DNA of 64,000 nt from Bisgaard Taxon 45 (GTDB taxonomy: Bacteria; Pseudomonadota; Gammaproteobacteria; Enterobacterales; Pasteurellaceae), in NCBI GenBank assembly GCA_030783905.1, contig JAQAHH010000002.1, forward strand, positions 1 to 64,000. The letters are read 5' to 3'. Made by a program: the position numbers and the translations under genes. Below the pieces are notes generated by a model that saw only the letters and a list, made by a program, of their open reading frames with translations, did not search any database and was not told the DNA's origin. Below, in pieces: positions 30,930 to 40,377 of the stretch. Position 1 is the stretch's first letter; the number at the start of each line of letters is the position of its first letter.

Positions 30930-31574
30930 TTAAAATCCGGCTTGTTTCTCGAGTTGCTCCACCAGTGCATCATCTAAATTTAATGCTTGCGCTAATTGGC
31001 TAAGAAATACGATTTCTTTACGCGACAAGTCCTGACATACCATACGTGCAGCAAGATAAACCTGTGTGGCAAGTGCGGTGTCGTTTCCAACCGTTTTGGC
31101 AATTTCAGTTACACTGAGTGGATGTGCGATCTCTTGCTCTAACCACTGTTGTAACGCAGGATCATCACCGCCTTCCTGCATAATCAACGCTTTTTCCGCT
31201 TCCTCTAGTACCCCATCCGAAAGCGCAGCCGCAATCATCGTGCGTAGAATAATCTTGCTACTGTCTTCTGTTTGTGGCGTTGCCACAAATGCCTCTTCAG
31301 AAAGCTCACTCGTACTGTGTTGCGCAGACTGATTTTTCTGATAATGTTGATAGGCTTTATAAGCTAAACTCCCTAACGCAGCTAACGATCCAAGTTTAGT
31401 CAATTTTGCGCCGCCTTTACGGCCAAGCACCATAGATAAAATCCCCGCTAAAGCGGCACCACCACCCACTTTAGTGATTGTATCCATTGTAGTATTTGGA
31501 TTAGCTTTGTTTATCTGACCAACAGATTGAGTCACCTTATTTAAAACCTCATTTAACAAACGATTAAAATTCAT
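30930..31574 (-). CDS. DUF533/TerB-like protein
   Basis: The 214-residue protein resembles E. coli YebE. It has an N-terminal Gly/Ala-rich hydrophobic part (about 35-75, GGGAALAGILSMVLGRKGGA) that may enter or touch the membrane. An acidic all-helical TerB-like domain follows (about 100-214), with MIAAALSDGVLEEAEKALI, the usual acidic metal-binding type helix. Function is unknown. The ATG at 31574, with AGGAAAG upstream, is preferred over one 12 codons earlier. An uptake signal (31071-31079) lies inside the gene. Confidence 0.75.
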   Translation of the reverse strand: MNFNRLLNEVLNKVTQSVGQINKANPNTTMDTITKVGGGAALAGILSMVLGRKGGAKLTKLGSLAALGSLAYKAYQHYQKNQSAQHSTSELSEEAFVATPQTEDSSKIILRTMIAAALSDGVLEEAEKALIMQEGGDDPALQQWLEQEIAHPLSVTEIAKTVGNDTALATQVYLAARMVCQDLSRKEIVFLSQLAQALNLDDALVEQLEKQAGF

Positions 31575-31660
31575 GTTAGCTTTCCTCATAAAGTACCAAT
31601 AAGAAATCAATTAGACTCTTTATCTTATAAAAGATTCACACAAACACAAGTTAAAAATTT

Positions 31661-32323
31661 CTAGGAAAATGACCGCTCTTTTTCGCCTTTAAGCTGCGCC
31701 ATCAGCATTTGGGTTAAACGTCCAATTTCTTGCCAATTTTGTTGCTGAATATACTTTTTATCGACAAACCATGATCCACCACACGCAACCACATTAGGTA
31801 ATGCCAAATAATGATTGATATTTTGCAAATCAATGCCCCCTGTTGGCATAATTTGTAACATTGAATAAGGGCCTAACAACGCCTTAATCATCGCAACCCC
31901 ACCTGAAGCTTCCGCTGGGAAAAATTTCACTAGCGATATTCCTCTTTCTAAAGCGGCTTCAATCGCCATTGGATTATTCACACCGGGGATAATTGGCAAA
32001 GATAAACGCTAGCAAAGTTCAACAATTTTCGGATTGAAACCTGGCGTCACCACACAATCTGCCCCAGCATTTTTAGCTTGTACCACTTGTTCTGGAGTCA
32101 GCACCGTGCCTGCGGCGACAAAAATAGTCGGACGTTGCTGCTTAAGCAAACGAATGGCTTGTTCTGCTGCACTTGAACGAAACGTAATTTCTACCACAGG
32201 TAAGCCGTGTTCAGCTAAACAATCTGCGAGTGGTAAAATCGTCTCAGGCTGATCTAACGCAATCACAGGAATGACTTTCCAAGCGCGTAATTTTTCAACG
32301 ACCTCTGCGGTGCGGTAAGCCAT
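31661..32323 (-). pseudogene. eda: KDPG/KHG aldolase gene interrupted by an in-frame amber codon
   Basis: The frame from 32323 to 31661 encodes a complete KDPG aldolase of the Entner-Doudoroff and sugar-acid pathways except that codon 105 (32009-32011) is TAG. Sequence on both sides is collinear with the family: VVEITFR with Glu45 and Arg49 before it, and LVKFFPAEASGG with the Schiff-base Lys133 and MPTGGI after it. The expected codon is probably CAG (Gln), one C-to-T change away. The truncated 104-residue product lacks the catalytic lysine, so activity should be lost unless the stop is read through. A TTG four codons on (codon 109) could restart translation, but of a half barrel only. No edd gene is nearby. 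Confidence 0.9.
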
Positions 32324-32350
32324 GTTTTTCTCCTCTAAACAGTTTTATGC

Positions 32351-34084
32351 TTATTGTTCAAAAACGCGGATTTTATTAAAAGCATCTGACAAATCCGAAG
32401 CAAAATTAATTTTCTGAATTTCATTTACCGTATTAGATTTAACAATCATCCGCAAGGGTTGGAATTGCATATTACACATATAAAGCTGTTGATGTGGCAA
32501 CATATGTTGTACAAAGCGAGTTAATGCATGAATTCCCCCCGTATCCAACACTGTCACTGCATCGCACTGCAATACAATGTGCTTAATTTCATGATCGGTA
32601 TTGACTGTTTTATCATGTAAATCGGCAAATAAATTATCTGCTGCGGCAAAAAATAACGGTCCACTAATACGATAAACGAGCACATCATTTAAATCATCAG
32701 GGTGAGCAATTTCAATCGACTTTGTCATTTCTGCAATAGTACGAATAAACAATAAACTCGCTAATAAAACCCCAACGGTAATGGCAATCACCATATCGAA
32801 AATGACCGTTAAACTTAAGCAGGTTAACAATACAGCAATTTCATTACGACCAGAGCGTCGAATGAGTTGAATAATCTGTGGCACATTCGCCATATTCCAA
32901 GCAACAACAAGCAATAACGCGGCCATCGATGAAAGCGGTAAATAAGATAAAGCATTTGCAAAAAATAGCAGTGCAAATAGAACCAATAACGCATGTACCA
33001 CACTCGAAATCGGTGACACCCCACCAGCTTTCACATTCGCAACAGAGCGTGCAATTGCAGCTGTCGCGGTGATCCCACCTAAAAACGGTGCGGCAATATT
33101 GCCTAAACCTTGTGCGAGTAACTCATTATTAGAATGGTGTTTGGTGTCTGTCATATTATCTAAAATCACCGCACATAATAAGGACTCAATTGCGCCTAAT
33201 ACGGCCATTGAAAAGGCGGCGGGTAATAAGGCCTGAATCGTCTCAAAATTCCAAGTAATCACTTCACCTTGCGCATTTGGAATATCCCAAGGCAGGATAA
33301 ACTCAGGTAAGGCATCTGGAATACCGAATCCCTGTGTACCATCTGATAACGTATATTGGAATGCAGAACCAATGGTGGCAACATGTTGATCCGCGTAAAT
33401 GAAAGCTAAAGACAATAAAGTAGCAATAATCACGGCAGGCAAATGACCAGGAATAGGTAAACGTAATTTATGCCATTGGGTTAAAATGAATAATGTCACA
33501 ACCCCAACTAAGGCATCCGCCCAATTGATTGTGGGTAATGCCGTGACAATGGTTTGTACTTTATCAATATAATGAGCAGGCATTTCCACAATCGACAAAC
33601 CTAAAAAATCTTTAATTTGCAAGGTAGCAATAACAACGCCAATCCCACAGGTAAAACCGAGTGTAACGGGTAAGGGAATATATTCAATTAGCCGCCCTAA
33701 ACGAAACAGCGCCATCACAACTAAAATCAAGCCAGACAACAACGTTGCCATCAGCAATCCCCCCAAACCAAACTGTTGGGTAATTGGATATAAAATCACC
33801 ACAAATGCTGCGGTGGGACCTGAAACATTAAAACGCGATCCGCCCGTGACGGCAATAATCATTCCTGCCACAATCGCCGTATATAATCCGTGTTGAGGTG
33901 CCACACCACTGGCAATAGCTAACGCCATTGATAAAGGAATAGCAATCACCCCAATCGTTAATCCCGCAATAATATCGCGAATGAAAAATTGACGCGTATA
34001 ACCTGCACGAAAACTTTCTTTTAGCGCACTAAAAGGCTTAACCGCTAAAAACACATTTTTGCTGAGAAACCATTTCTTCAACAT
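32351..34084 (-). CDS. dauA: SulP-family anion transporter, DauA type
   Basis: The 577-residue inner-membrane protein has the SLC26/SulP core: RDIIAGLTIGVIAIPLSMALA, the GGSRFNVSGPTAAFVVILYP motif, and about 14 hydrophobic spans. It ends in a C-terminal STAS domain (about 455-577, with VLDTGGIHALTRF). It is strikingly similar throughout to E. coli DauA (YchM), an aerobic C4-dicarboxylate transporter and regulator, so succinate or related acids are the likely substrates, though SulP members also move bicarbonate or sulfate. It is 27 bp upstream of the broken eda gene in the same direction. Confidence 0.9.
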   Translation of the reverse strand: MLKKWFLSKNVFLAVKPFSALKESFRAGYTRQFFIRDIIAGLTIGVIAIPLSMALAIASGVAPQHGLYTAIVAGMIIAVTGGSRFNVSGPTAAFVVILYPITQQFGLGGLLMATLLSGLILVVMALFRLGRLIEYIPLPVTLGFTCGIGVVIATLQIKDFLGLSIVEMPAHYIDKVQTIVTALPTINWADALVGVVTLFILTQWHKLRLPIPGHLPAVIIATLLSLAFIYADQHVATIGSAFQYTLSDGTQGFGIPDALPEFILPWDIPNAQGEVITWNFETIQALLPAAFSMAVLGAIESLLCAVILDNMTDTKHHSNNELLAQGLGNIAAPFLGGITATAAIARSVANVKAGGVSPISSVVHALLVLFALLFFANALSYLPLSSMAALLLVVAWNMANVPQIIQLIRRSGRNEIAVLLTCLSLTVIFDMVIAITVGVLLASLLFIRTIAEMTKSIEIAHPDDLNDVLVYRISGPLFFAAADNLFADLHDKTVNTDHEIKHIVLQCDAVTVLDTGGIHALTRFVQHMLPHQQLYMCNMQFQPLRMIVKSNTVNEIQKINFASDLSDAFNKIRVFEQ

Positions 34085-34175
34085 ATTAAAATAAGACCTA
34101 CAAAATTTAAGAAAACAAGAGTGTTTATTTTATCTCAATTTAGCGCAACGTTTTATGTTCTAACGCAAAAAATAC

Positions 34176-34204
34176 TTGACTAATTTCAATGAAATTCTTA
34201 TAGT
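34176..34204 (+). promoter_or_regulatory. Promoter of tRNA-Ser
   Basis: TTGACT (34176-34181) and TATAGT (34199-34204) are spaced by 17 bp, 18 bp before the tRNA. Confidence 0.75.
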
Positions 34205-34222
34205 TCACACCCTATTCAAAAC

Positions 34223-34312
34223 GGTGAGATGTCCGAGTGGTTGAAGGAGCACGCCTGGAAAGCGTGTATATGCGAAAGTGTATCGGGGGTTCGAATCCCC
34301 CTCTCACCGCCA
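34223..34312 (+). tRNA. tRNA-Ser (GGA)
   Basis: A 90-nt class II tRNA with a long variable arm, encoded CCA and anticodon GGA at 34257-34259. It is nearly identical to the E. coli serW/serX tRNA. It reads towards the end of sotB, and no clear terminator was found. Confidence 0.97.
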
Positions 34313-34366
34313 CTTAACAATATTCTTCATATTAACCCGCACTTTATTTTCTCTGCTGATACAGGC

Positions 34367-35548
34367 TTATTGCGTTGCCAAACGACCATATTGGCGCTGG
34401 ATGAAAATAAATAAAACAAGCCCAAATACGGCGAATAAAGCGCCCGCTACGCCAATGTAGGCTAAGCCATAATGTTGCATCACTTGGTTACCCAATAGCG
34501 CACCGGCACCAATACCAATGTTATAAATCCCAGAATAAATGGCCATTGCCACATCAGTAGCATCTGGGGCAAGATGTAATACTCGAATTTGTAGCCCCAA
34601 TCCAACCCCTGCAATACCTATTCCCCAGAAAAACGTTAACACAAACATGGCCCAAGTCTGTTGACTGGAGACGAATAAGAGAAATAGTGTCAGTGTAAGC
34701 AGTCCTACTGAAAAGAGAATAAAACGAATTGGACCGCTCTGATAGTAACGATTAAACAATAAACTTGCCGTGATACCAGATAGTCCAAAGACAAAGAGAA
34801 CAAGAGTGGTGACACTATGCTCCATTGCACCGATTTGCAGCATAAAGGGTTCAATATAGCTATATGCCGTAAAATGTGCCGAGATAATAATCATGGTGAA
34901 TAAATAAAGCCCAAGCAATAATGGGCGTTTAAAAAGGGTTGGTAGACTGCTTAAGGAACCGGCATTCTTGCTCGCTAAGCGCGGTAAAAGTTGATAGAAC
35001 AACGCTAAAATACCTAACGCAATCAATGCAATAATCGCAAAAGTTGCTCGCCAACCAAAGGCTTGTCCTATTACGCGTCCGAGAGGCAAACCTAAAATCA
35101 TAGCTAAAGAGCAACCGATCGCTAATAGCCCAATTGCTTGTGATTTTTTATCTTTAGGGGCTACGCGAATAACTAAAGAGGCGGTAATGGCCCAAAAAAT
35201 AGAATGCGTTAAGGCCACGCCAATTCTGGCTAATACTAAAACCCAAAAATTCCACGCCACCACCGATAACAAATGGCTCAAGATAAAGAGCACTAATAAT
35301 TTTATCAGCAATCCTCGGCGTTCTACTTTTGCGGTCAGTAACATGAAAGGTAATGACATCAAGGACACGACCCAGGCATAAACCGTGATCATTAACCCCG
35401 TTTGAGATACCGGCATATCAAAACTTTGTGCAATATCAGAGAGTAAGGCAACCGGAATAAATTCTGTTGTGTTAAAGATAAATCCTGCAAGGGCAAAGGT
35501 GATCACACGCGCAAATTGGCGCTGACGAGCGACTTGAAAAGGTAACAT
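34367..35548 (-). CDS. sotB: Sugar efflux MFS transporter
   Basis: The 393-residue protein is a 12-span major facilitator of the DHA1 group. It follows E. coli SotB (YdeA) closely, for example FIFNTTEFIPVALLSDIAQSF, AWVVSLMSLPFMLL, LGLPLGRVIGQ and LAPDATDVAMAIYSGIYNIGIG. SotB exports arabinose and other sugars or IPTG. It is the last gene of the leftward set udk-dcd-asmA-sotB, only 3 bp after asmA, and may be co-transcribed. The true substrate in this organism is not known. Confidence 0.88.
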   Translation of the reverse strand: MLPFQVARQRQFARVITFALAGFIFNTTEFIPVALLSDIAQSFDMPVSQTGLMITVYAWVVSLMSLPFMLLTAKVERRGLLIKLLVLFILSHLLSVVAWNFWVLVLARIGVALTHSIFWAITASLVIRVAPKDKKSQAIGLLAIGCSLAMILGLPLGRVIGQAFGWRATFAIIALIALGILALFYQLLPRLASKNAGSLSSLPTLFKRPLLLGLYLFTMIIISAHFTAYSYIEPFMLQIGAMEHSVTTLVLFVFGLSGITASLLFNRYYQSGPIRFILFSVGLLTLTLFLLFVSSQQTWAMFVLTFFWGIGIAGVGLGLQIRVLHLAPDATDVAMAIYSGIYNIGIGAGALLGNQVMQHYGLAYIGVAGALFAVFGLVLFIFIQRQYGRLATQ

Positions 35549-35551
35549 CTA

Positions 35552-36763
35552 TTACCTCAATTTTTCTTTGATGAGATTTTTTAATTGGTGGCGTAAATGC
35601 TGCTTAAACTCCACCTTATATTGTGGGGAATAACAACTGTCGAAAAAACGGATGGGTAAGGAAAAATGTTGATACTGCGGCACCGTCAAACCTACATTCA
35701 ACGTCACATCGCAATTCATTGTGTTTAAGTTGATCACACCTTGTCCCGTTACCCCGACTTGATCAATCTGAAAAGTCAATTTAGCTAGGTTGAGACGCGT
35801 CGAATCCCAAGCAAGAGAGGATTGCAAGTGCTGAAATGTGGTATTGATCTCTTTACTAGCGAAACGAGTCTCATCATAGTGAATCGGTAAATATTTCGTC
35901 ACTAGCGCCAATAAATTTAAACCATTAAACTGCCCTGCCGGTATCTTTATTTCTAGTTGCCCTTTTTCTGTTTTATTATCGGTTAACAATAACTCACCAG
36001 CAATATCCGCCTGACCAGAAAATAAGTGCGGTAAATTCAACATCTTCTGCCAAGGCGTTAACGCAATATTTTCCCCAACAAAAGTCAGTCGCTGTTCAGC
36101 ATTCACTTTATTAAATAACTGTAAATTAAACCGTAACTGAGGTTGCGAATCGGCATAGTGCATTTCAGAGGCGATAGACCACATCATAGGTTGCTTGGTG
36201 GCATCGAGTTGCCAAAAGACAAAACGCTCACCATTGACTTGGATATCATCCAAAATCATTTGCCAATCCGATGAGCTGTATTTGATTAAGCCCTTATTCA
36301 AGGCAATATCTAATTGTTGTGTATTAAATAAGAGCGGCTGCGCAAATCTCAGCGTCAGCAAGACATTAGCAAGGTGAATCTGATTAGCATCAATAAGGAA
36401 ATCCCCTTCAATTTGTCCATTCATGCCGACTAAATCGGGCTTTTGCTGCCCTGAATACCCGATATTCATTTGCTCAAAGCGCACTTGTTTGATGCGTTTT
36501 TGTGGTGCTAAAAGTGACCAAAAATCGGATTGTAGAGATATATTTGCGACAGAAACCGAGCGTGCGTGTTTATCTTGCCACTTGACATTGGATAACAAAA
36601 TTTCTGGCTGAGGGAAAAAATGAATATGGTGTTCAGAAAAGGTAATCTGCTTTTCATTGAGCGAGTGAGTTAATTCGCTATGGAAACGATCAATTTGCCA
36701 AAATACAAGCGCAAAGATCGCCACAATGACAGCACAAAAACTGATGGCGATCTTTTTCAACAT
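35552..36763 (-). CDS. asmA: AsmA family protein (short)
   Basis: The protein has an N-terminal membrane anchor (about 4-21, KIAISFCAVIVAIFALVF) followed by a periplasmic beta-rich AsmA-type domain. AsmA proteins are bridge-like, assist outer membrane homeostasis, and are thought to move lipids. At 403 residues it is much shorter than E. coli AsmA (about 617), so the middle groove is probably shorter. The neighbours dcd and udk are the same as in E. coli, which supports orthology. The ATG at 36763, one base after the dcd stop and preceded by GAGGATAA, is chosen over one six codons earlier. Confidence 0.8.
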   Translation of the reverse strand: MLKKIAISFCAVIVAIFALVFWQIDRFHSELTHSLNEKQITFSEHHIHFFPQPEILLSNVKWQDKHARSVSVANISLQSDFWSLLAPQKRIKQVRFEQMNIGYSGQQKPDLVGMNGQIEGDFLIDANQIHLANVLLTLRFAQPLLFNTQQLDIALNKGLIKYSSSDWQMILDDIQVNGERFVFWQLDATKQPMMWSIASEMHYADSQPQLRFNLQLFNKVNAEQRLTFVGENIALTPWQKMLNLPHLFSGQADIAGELLLTDNKTEKGQLEIKIPAGQFNGLNLLALVTKYLPIHYDETRFASKEINTTFQHLQSSLAWDSTRLNLAKLTFQIDQVGVTGQGVINLNTMNCDVTLNVGLTVPQYQHFSLPIRFFDSCYSPQYKVEFKQHLRHQLKNLIKEKLR

Positions 36764-36764
36764 G

Positions 36765-37349
36765 TTATTTATCCTCATCAATCCGACTGGCTACCGCACT
36801 CTGCTGATTTTTATATTTTGCATTTTTACGGCTACTATACGGACGCGCAGCATAATCACTTAAAATTTCAAAACTTAATGCACCAATAACCATATTTGGA
36901 CGTAATGCTAAGGGTAACTTACCTGAGTTAAAAAATTCTAATACGATTCGACCTTCCCAACCTGGATCAATACGATGTGCCGTGACGTGTACCATTAACC
37001 CTAAACGCGCGAGTGAAGAACGCCCATCTAACCAACCAATAATATTAGCAGGCAATTTGACCGACTCTAATGTCGTGGCTAACGCTAGCTCGCCAGGATG
37101 TAAGAAGAATGCCTCATTTTCACCGATCAAAATTTCTTCGCTCATCACCGATTCTAGTTGTGCTGAAACTTGTTCTTTGGGACCACTGAGATCAATATAA
37201 GGCGCAGAATGTTCACGAAAAACACGAAAAGAATTACCTAGCCTCACATCAATGGTGGCACCATTAATTTTATCGTTACTTGGTCGAGGGGTTAACGCAA
37301 TAATGCCATCATCTAAATAACGTTCGATATCAGTGTCGCATAGTCTCAT
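36765..37349 (-). CDS. dcd: dCTP deaminase
   Basis: Dcd deaminates dCTP to dUTP, the main source of dUMP for thymidylate in enterobacteria. The 194-residue protein has the signature [20 protein letters not shown] with the following [10 protein letters not shown] that holds the catalytic Glu, and ends near the conserved YSSRKNAKY. It lies between udk (18 bp upstream) and asmA, as in E. coli. Confidence 0.96.
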   Translation of the reverse strand: MRLCDTDIERYLDDGIIALTPRPSNDKINGATIDVRLGNSFRVFREHSAPYIDLSGPKEQVSAQLESVMSEEILIGENEAFFLHPGELALATTLESVKLPANIIGWLDGRSSLARLGLMVHVTAHRIDPGWEGRIVLEFFNSGKLPLALRPNMVIGALSFEILSDYAARPYSSRKNAKYKNQQSAVASRIDEDK

Positions 37350-37367
37350 TCTTCTACTCCTTATTTA

Positions 37368-38018
37368 TTAGCGTTTTCCCAAAAGCTGTCTAATCTGCGC
37401 CTTTAACATATTAATCGCAATCCGATTTTTCCCCCCACGTGGGATCACAATATCAGCATATTGTTTAGACGGCTCAATAAATTGTAAAAACATTGGGCGC
37501 ACTGTTTTGCGATATTGTTCCACCACCGATTCTAAACTTCGTCCCCGTTCTTTCATGTCACGTTGTAAACGACGAATAAAACAGATATCCAGTGGCGTGT
37601 CCACAAAAACAGACACGCTCACTTCATTACGCAACTTTTCATCAGTAAGTAATAAAATGCCTTCTAAAATAATCACTTTTTTGGGTTCAAAATGTTGGAC
37701 TTGATTGGTTCGAGTATGCTCAACATAGCTATAGACGGGGATATCAACGGATTGACCAGTTTTGAGTGCTTTAAGATGTTCAATTAAGAGGTGTCTATCC
37801 ATGGAGTTCGGGTGATCATAATTGGTTTTAATTCGCTCTTCCATCTCCAAATGACTTTGATCTTTGTAGTAAGCGTCCTCCGAAATAATGCCAATTTCCT
37901 CACAACCTAACTCATCACACAACTCCCGGTGAACTGTTGAAGCAATTAAGCTTTTTCCTGATGCAGAAGCACCTGCAATGGCAATAATAATACAAGATGG
38001 TGTTGATGAATTTGACAT
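37368..38018 (-). CDS. udk: Uridine kinase
   Basis: Udk phosphorylates uridine and cytidine in pyrimidine salvage. The 216-residue protein has the P-loop GASASGKS near residues 15-22, the nucleoside-binding YDHPNSMD, and [13 protein letters not shown]. It is the first gene of the udk-dcd-asmA-sotB set and diverges from the first afuA gene across 262 bp. Confidence 0.96.
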   Translation of the reverse strand: MSNSSTPSCIIIAIAGASASGKSLIASTVHRELCDELGCEEIGIISEDAYYKDQSHLEMEERIKTNYDHPNSMDRHLLIEHLKALKTGQSVDIPVYSYVEHTRTNQVQHFEPKKVIILEGILLLTDEKLRNEVSVSVFVDTPLDICFIRRLQRDMKERGRSLESVVEQYRKTVRPMFLQFIEPSKQYADIVIPRGGKNRIAINMLKAQIRQLLGKR

Positions 38019-38166
38019 AACTTTCCCTAAAAAACCGTTGAATTGTTGCGTTGATCGGCAAATTATAAAGAAAAAAATCCACTTTTAATAGCATAATTCC
38101 AGTCCAGACAAAATAAAACAGCTATTTTGCGCATTTATATTACTTCAGTACAAAGAATGTCTATTT

Positions 38167-38182
38167 TGTGATAACTCTCACG
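38167..38182 (+). promoter_or_regulatory. CRP-like site upstream of the afu genes
   Basis: TGTGA-TAACTC-TCACG matches the CRP consensus TGTGA-N6-TCACA at 9 of 10 positions. It is 99 bp before the first afuA start, in the region shared with divergent udk. Control of a sugar-phosphate uptake operon by cAMP-CRP would make sense. A good -10 was not found. Confidence 0.6.
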
Positions 38183-38223
38183 GTATTCTGATTCACTTTA
38201 TTGTAGGATTTAAAATCACTTTA

Positions 38224-38257
38224 CGACGTGATGTCCTTGTGACATATCACGTTTTTC
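38224..38257 (+). terminator. Leader hairpin with T run before the first afuA
   Basis: ACGTGAT-GTC pairs with GAC-(AT)-ATCACGT, one 2-nt bulge, followed by five T, 24 bp before the first afuA start. No gene on this strand ends upstream, so this terminator-like structure lies in the afu leader and may cause partial termination (attenuation). Confidence 0.55.
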
Positions 38258-38280
38258 TTATCTAAAAAGGGGCAATCACG

Positions 38281-39318
38281 ATGAAATTAAAAAAACTTTC
38301 TTGCGCTATTTCAAGCGCACTTTTAGTGACAGGATTACTTGCTTCACAGGCTTATGCTAAAGGACGTTTAGTTGTATATTGTAGTGCAACAAATGAAATG
38401 TGTGAGGCTGAGATTAAAGCCTTTGGTGATAAATATGATGTGAAAACCTCATTTATTCGCAATGGTTCTGGTAGTACATTCGCTAAAATTGAAGCTGAAA
38501 AAAATAATCCACAAGCCGATGTCTGGTATGGCGGAACTTTTGATCCACAATCACAAGCCGGCGAATTAGGCTTATTACAAGCTTACCGTTCACCAAACAT
38601 TGATCAAATCGTCCCGCGTTTTCAAGACCCTGCTAAAGTAAAAGGTCACTACACTTCCGCAATTTATATGGGGATTTTAGGCTTTGGGGTCAATACTGAA
38701 CGCCTCAAAAAATTAGGCATCAATGAAGTACCAAAATGTTGGAAAGACTTAACCGATCCACGTCTTAAAGGGGAAATCCAAATCGCAGACCCACAAAGTT
38801 CTGGTACAGCCTACACCGCTATCGCGACCTTCGTTCAGCTTTGGGGAGAAGATGCGGCCTTTGATTACTTCAAAAACTTACATCCAAACATTTCTCAATA
38901 CACCAAATCAGGTATCACGCCGTCCAATAACACAGCACGTGGCGAAACCACGATTGGAATTGGTTTTTTACATGATTATGCGCTACAAAAACAACAAGGT
39001 GCACCAATTGAGATGATTGTGCCTTGTGAAGGTACAGGCTATGAATTAGGTGGTGTGAGTATCTTAAAAGGTGCGCGTAACTTAGATAACGCGAAACGCT
39101 TTGTAGACTGGGTATTATCAAAAGAAGGTCAAGAACTCGCTTGGCAAAAAGGCAATAGCTTACAGATTCTAACCAATACGACCGCACAACAATCACCCAC
39201 TGCGTTTGACCCAACCACACTGAATCTCATCAACTACGATTTTGAAAAATATGGTGCCGCGGATGAACGCAAACGCTTAATTGGTAAATGGGTCGATAAC
39301 ATTAAATTATCCAAATAA
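38281..39318 (+). CDS. afuA: AfuA-type periplasmic sugar-phosphate binding protein, copy 1
   Basis: The 345-residue protein has a signal peptide cleaved after AYA (residue 26) and a two-lobed binding-protein fold starting GRLVVYCSA. It belongs to the AfuA family, once called ferric-ion binding but shown in Actinobacillus pleuropneumoniae to bind hexose-6-phosphates. The residues I recall as sugar contacts there (mature His205, Asp206, Glu229) correspond here to His231-Asp232 (FLHDY) and Glu255 (GYELGG), all conserved. Four cysteines (34, 41, 153, 249) are shared by all three copies. It is the first of three tandem paralogues; the gap to the next is 23 bp. Confidence 0.9.
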   Translation: MKLKKLSCAISSALLVTGLLASQAYAKGRLVVYCSATNEMCEAEIKAFGDKYDVKTSFIRNGSGSTFAKIEAEKNNPQADVWYGGTFDPQSQAGELGLLQAYRSPNIDQIVPRFQDPAKVKGHYTSAIYMGILGFGVNTERLKKLGINEVPKCWKDLTDPRLKGEIQIADPQSSGTAYTAIATFVQLWGEDAAFDYFKNLHPNISQYTKSGITPSNNTARGETTIGIGFLHDYALQKQQGAPIEMIVPCEGTGYELGGVSILKGARNLDNAKRFVDWVLSKEGQELAWQKGNSLQILTNTTAQQSPTAFDPTTLNLINYDFEKYGAADERKRLIGKWVDNIKLSK

Positions 39319-39341
39319 GCAAACGATAAAGAGGGCAAACC

Positions 39342-40364
39342 ATGAAAAAAACACATTTTGCCCTATTTGGCATATTAGCGGCCGGCTTAACGGTCGCTAA
39401 TGTGGCAAAGGGCGAAGGCAGATTAGTCGTTTACTGCAGTGCACAAAATGTTGTTTGTGAAAAAGAAGTACAAGGTTTTGCAAAAAAATATGATGTCAAA
39501 ACCACTTTTATTCGTAATAGCTCAGGCAGTACCCTAGCCAAAATTGATGCAGAAAAAAACAACCCACAAGCGGATGTTTGGTATGGTGGACCATTTGATA
39601 CTCATTTACAAGCCGCTGAGCTTGGATTGTTAAATCCTTATCAATCCCCTAAGCTCAGTGAAGTCATGCCACCATTTCAAAAACTAGGTGATGGAAAAAG
39701 TTCGATTGTCTATATGGGGGTACTGGGTTTTGGGGTCAATACGGAACGCTTGAAAAAACTAGGTATCAATGAGGTGCCAAAATGCTGGAAGGATTTAGCT
39801 GATCCGCGTTTTAAAAATGAAATTCAAATGGCTGACCCACAAAGTTCTGGCACGGCTTATACTGCGATTGCCACTTTCGTGCAACTTTGGGGGGAAGAAC
39901 AGGCATTTGATTATTTAAAACAACTTGATCAGCACATTTCACAGTATCCCAAAGCAGGCACCGCACCGTCACGCAATACTGCACGCGGCGAAACGACTGT
40001 TGGCATCGGTTTTTTACAAAACTATTCTTTTGAAAAAGAGAACGGTGCCCCGATCGAATTGGTTGTGCCTTGTGAAGGTACAGGATACGAATTGGGTGGC
40101 ATCAGTGTGATTAAAAATGCGCGTAATTTAAAAAATGCACAACGCTTTGTGGATTGGGTGATGTCAAAAGAAGCACAAGAATTATCTTGGAAAGAGGCGC
40201 AATCTCACCATGTGCCAACAAACATTCATGCTGAGCCGTCACCTTATGCGCTCAAACCGAGTGAGTTGAACTTAATTAATTATGACTTTGATAAATTTGG
40301 TTCAAACGAAATGCGTAGTCATCTCATTGGAAAATGGGTTGATAAAATCAAACTCAATAAATAA
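39342..40364 (+). CDS. AfuA-type periplasmic binding protein, copy 2 (altered ligand site)
   Basis: This 340-residue paralogue has a signal peptide and the same fold and cysteines as copy 1, but the most divergent pocket. The His-Asp pair expected to hold the sugar is Gln226-Asn227 (FLQNY), while the following Glu250 is kept. GGTFDP of copy 1 is GGPFDT here, and the loop before the IVYMG strand is three residues shorter. The reading frame is intact with AGAGGG upstream, so it is probably functional with a different ligand or affinity. It precedes copy 3 by 13 bp. Confidence 0.87.
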   Translation: MKKTHFALFGILAAGLTVANVAKGEGRLVVYCSAQNVVCEKEVQGFAKKYDVKTTFIRNSSGSTLAKIDAEKNNPQADVWYGGPFDTHLQAAELGLLNPYQSPKLSEVMPPFQKLGDGKSSIVYMGVLGFGVNTERLKKLGINEVPKCWKDLADPRFKNEIQMADPQSSGTAYTAIATFVQLWGEEQAFDYLKQLDQHISQYPKAGTAPSRNTARGETTVGIGFLQNYSFEKENGAPIELVVPCEGTGYELGGISVIKNARNLKNAQRFVDWVMSKEAQELSWKEAQSHHVPTNIHAEPSPYALKPSELNLINYDFDKFGSNEMRSHLIGKWVDKIKLNK

Positions 40365-40377
40365 ATTAGGAGTGAGC

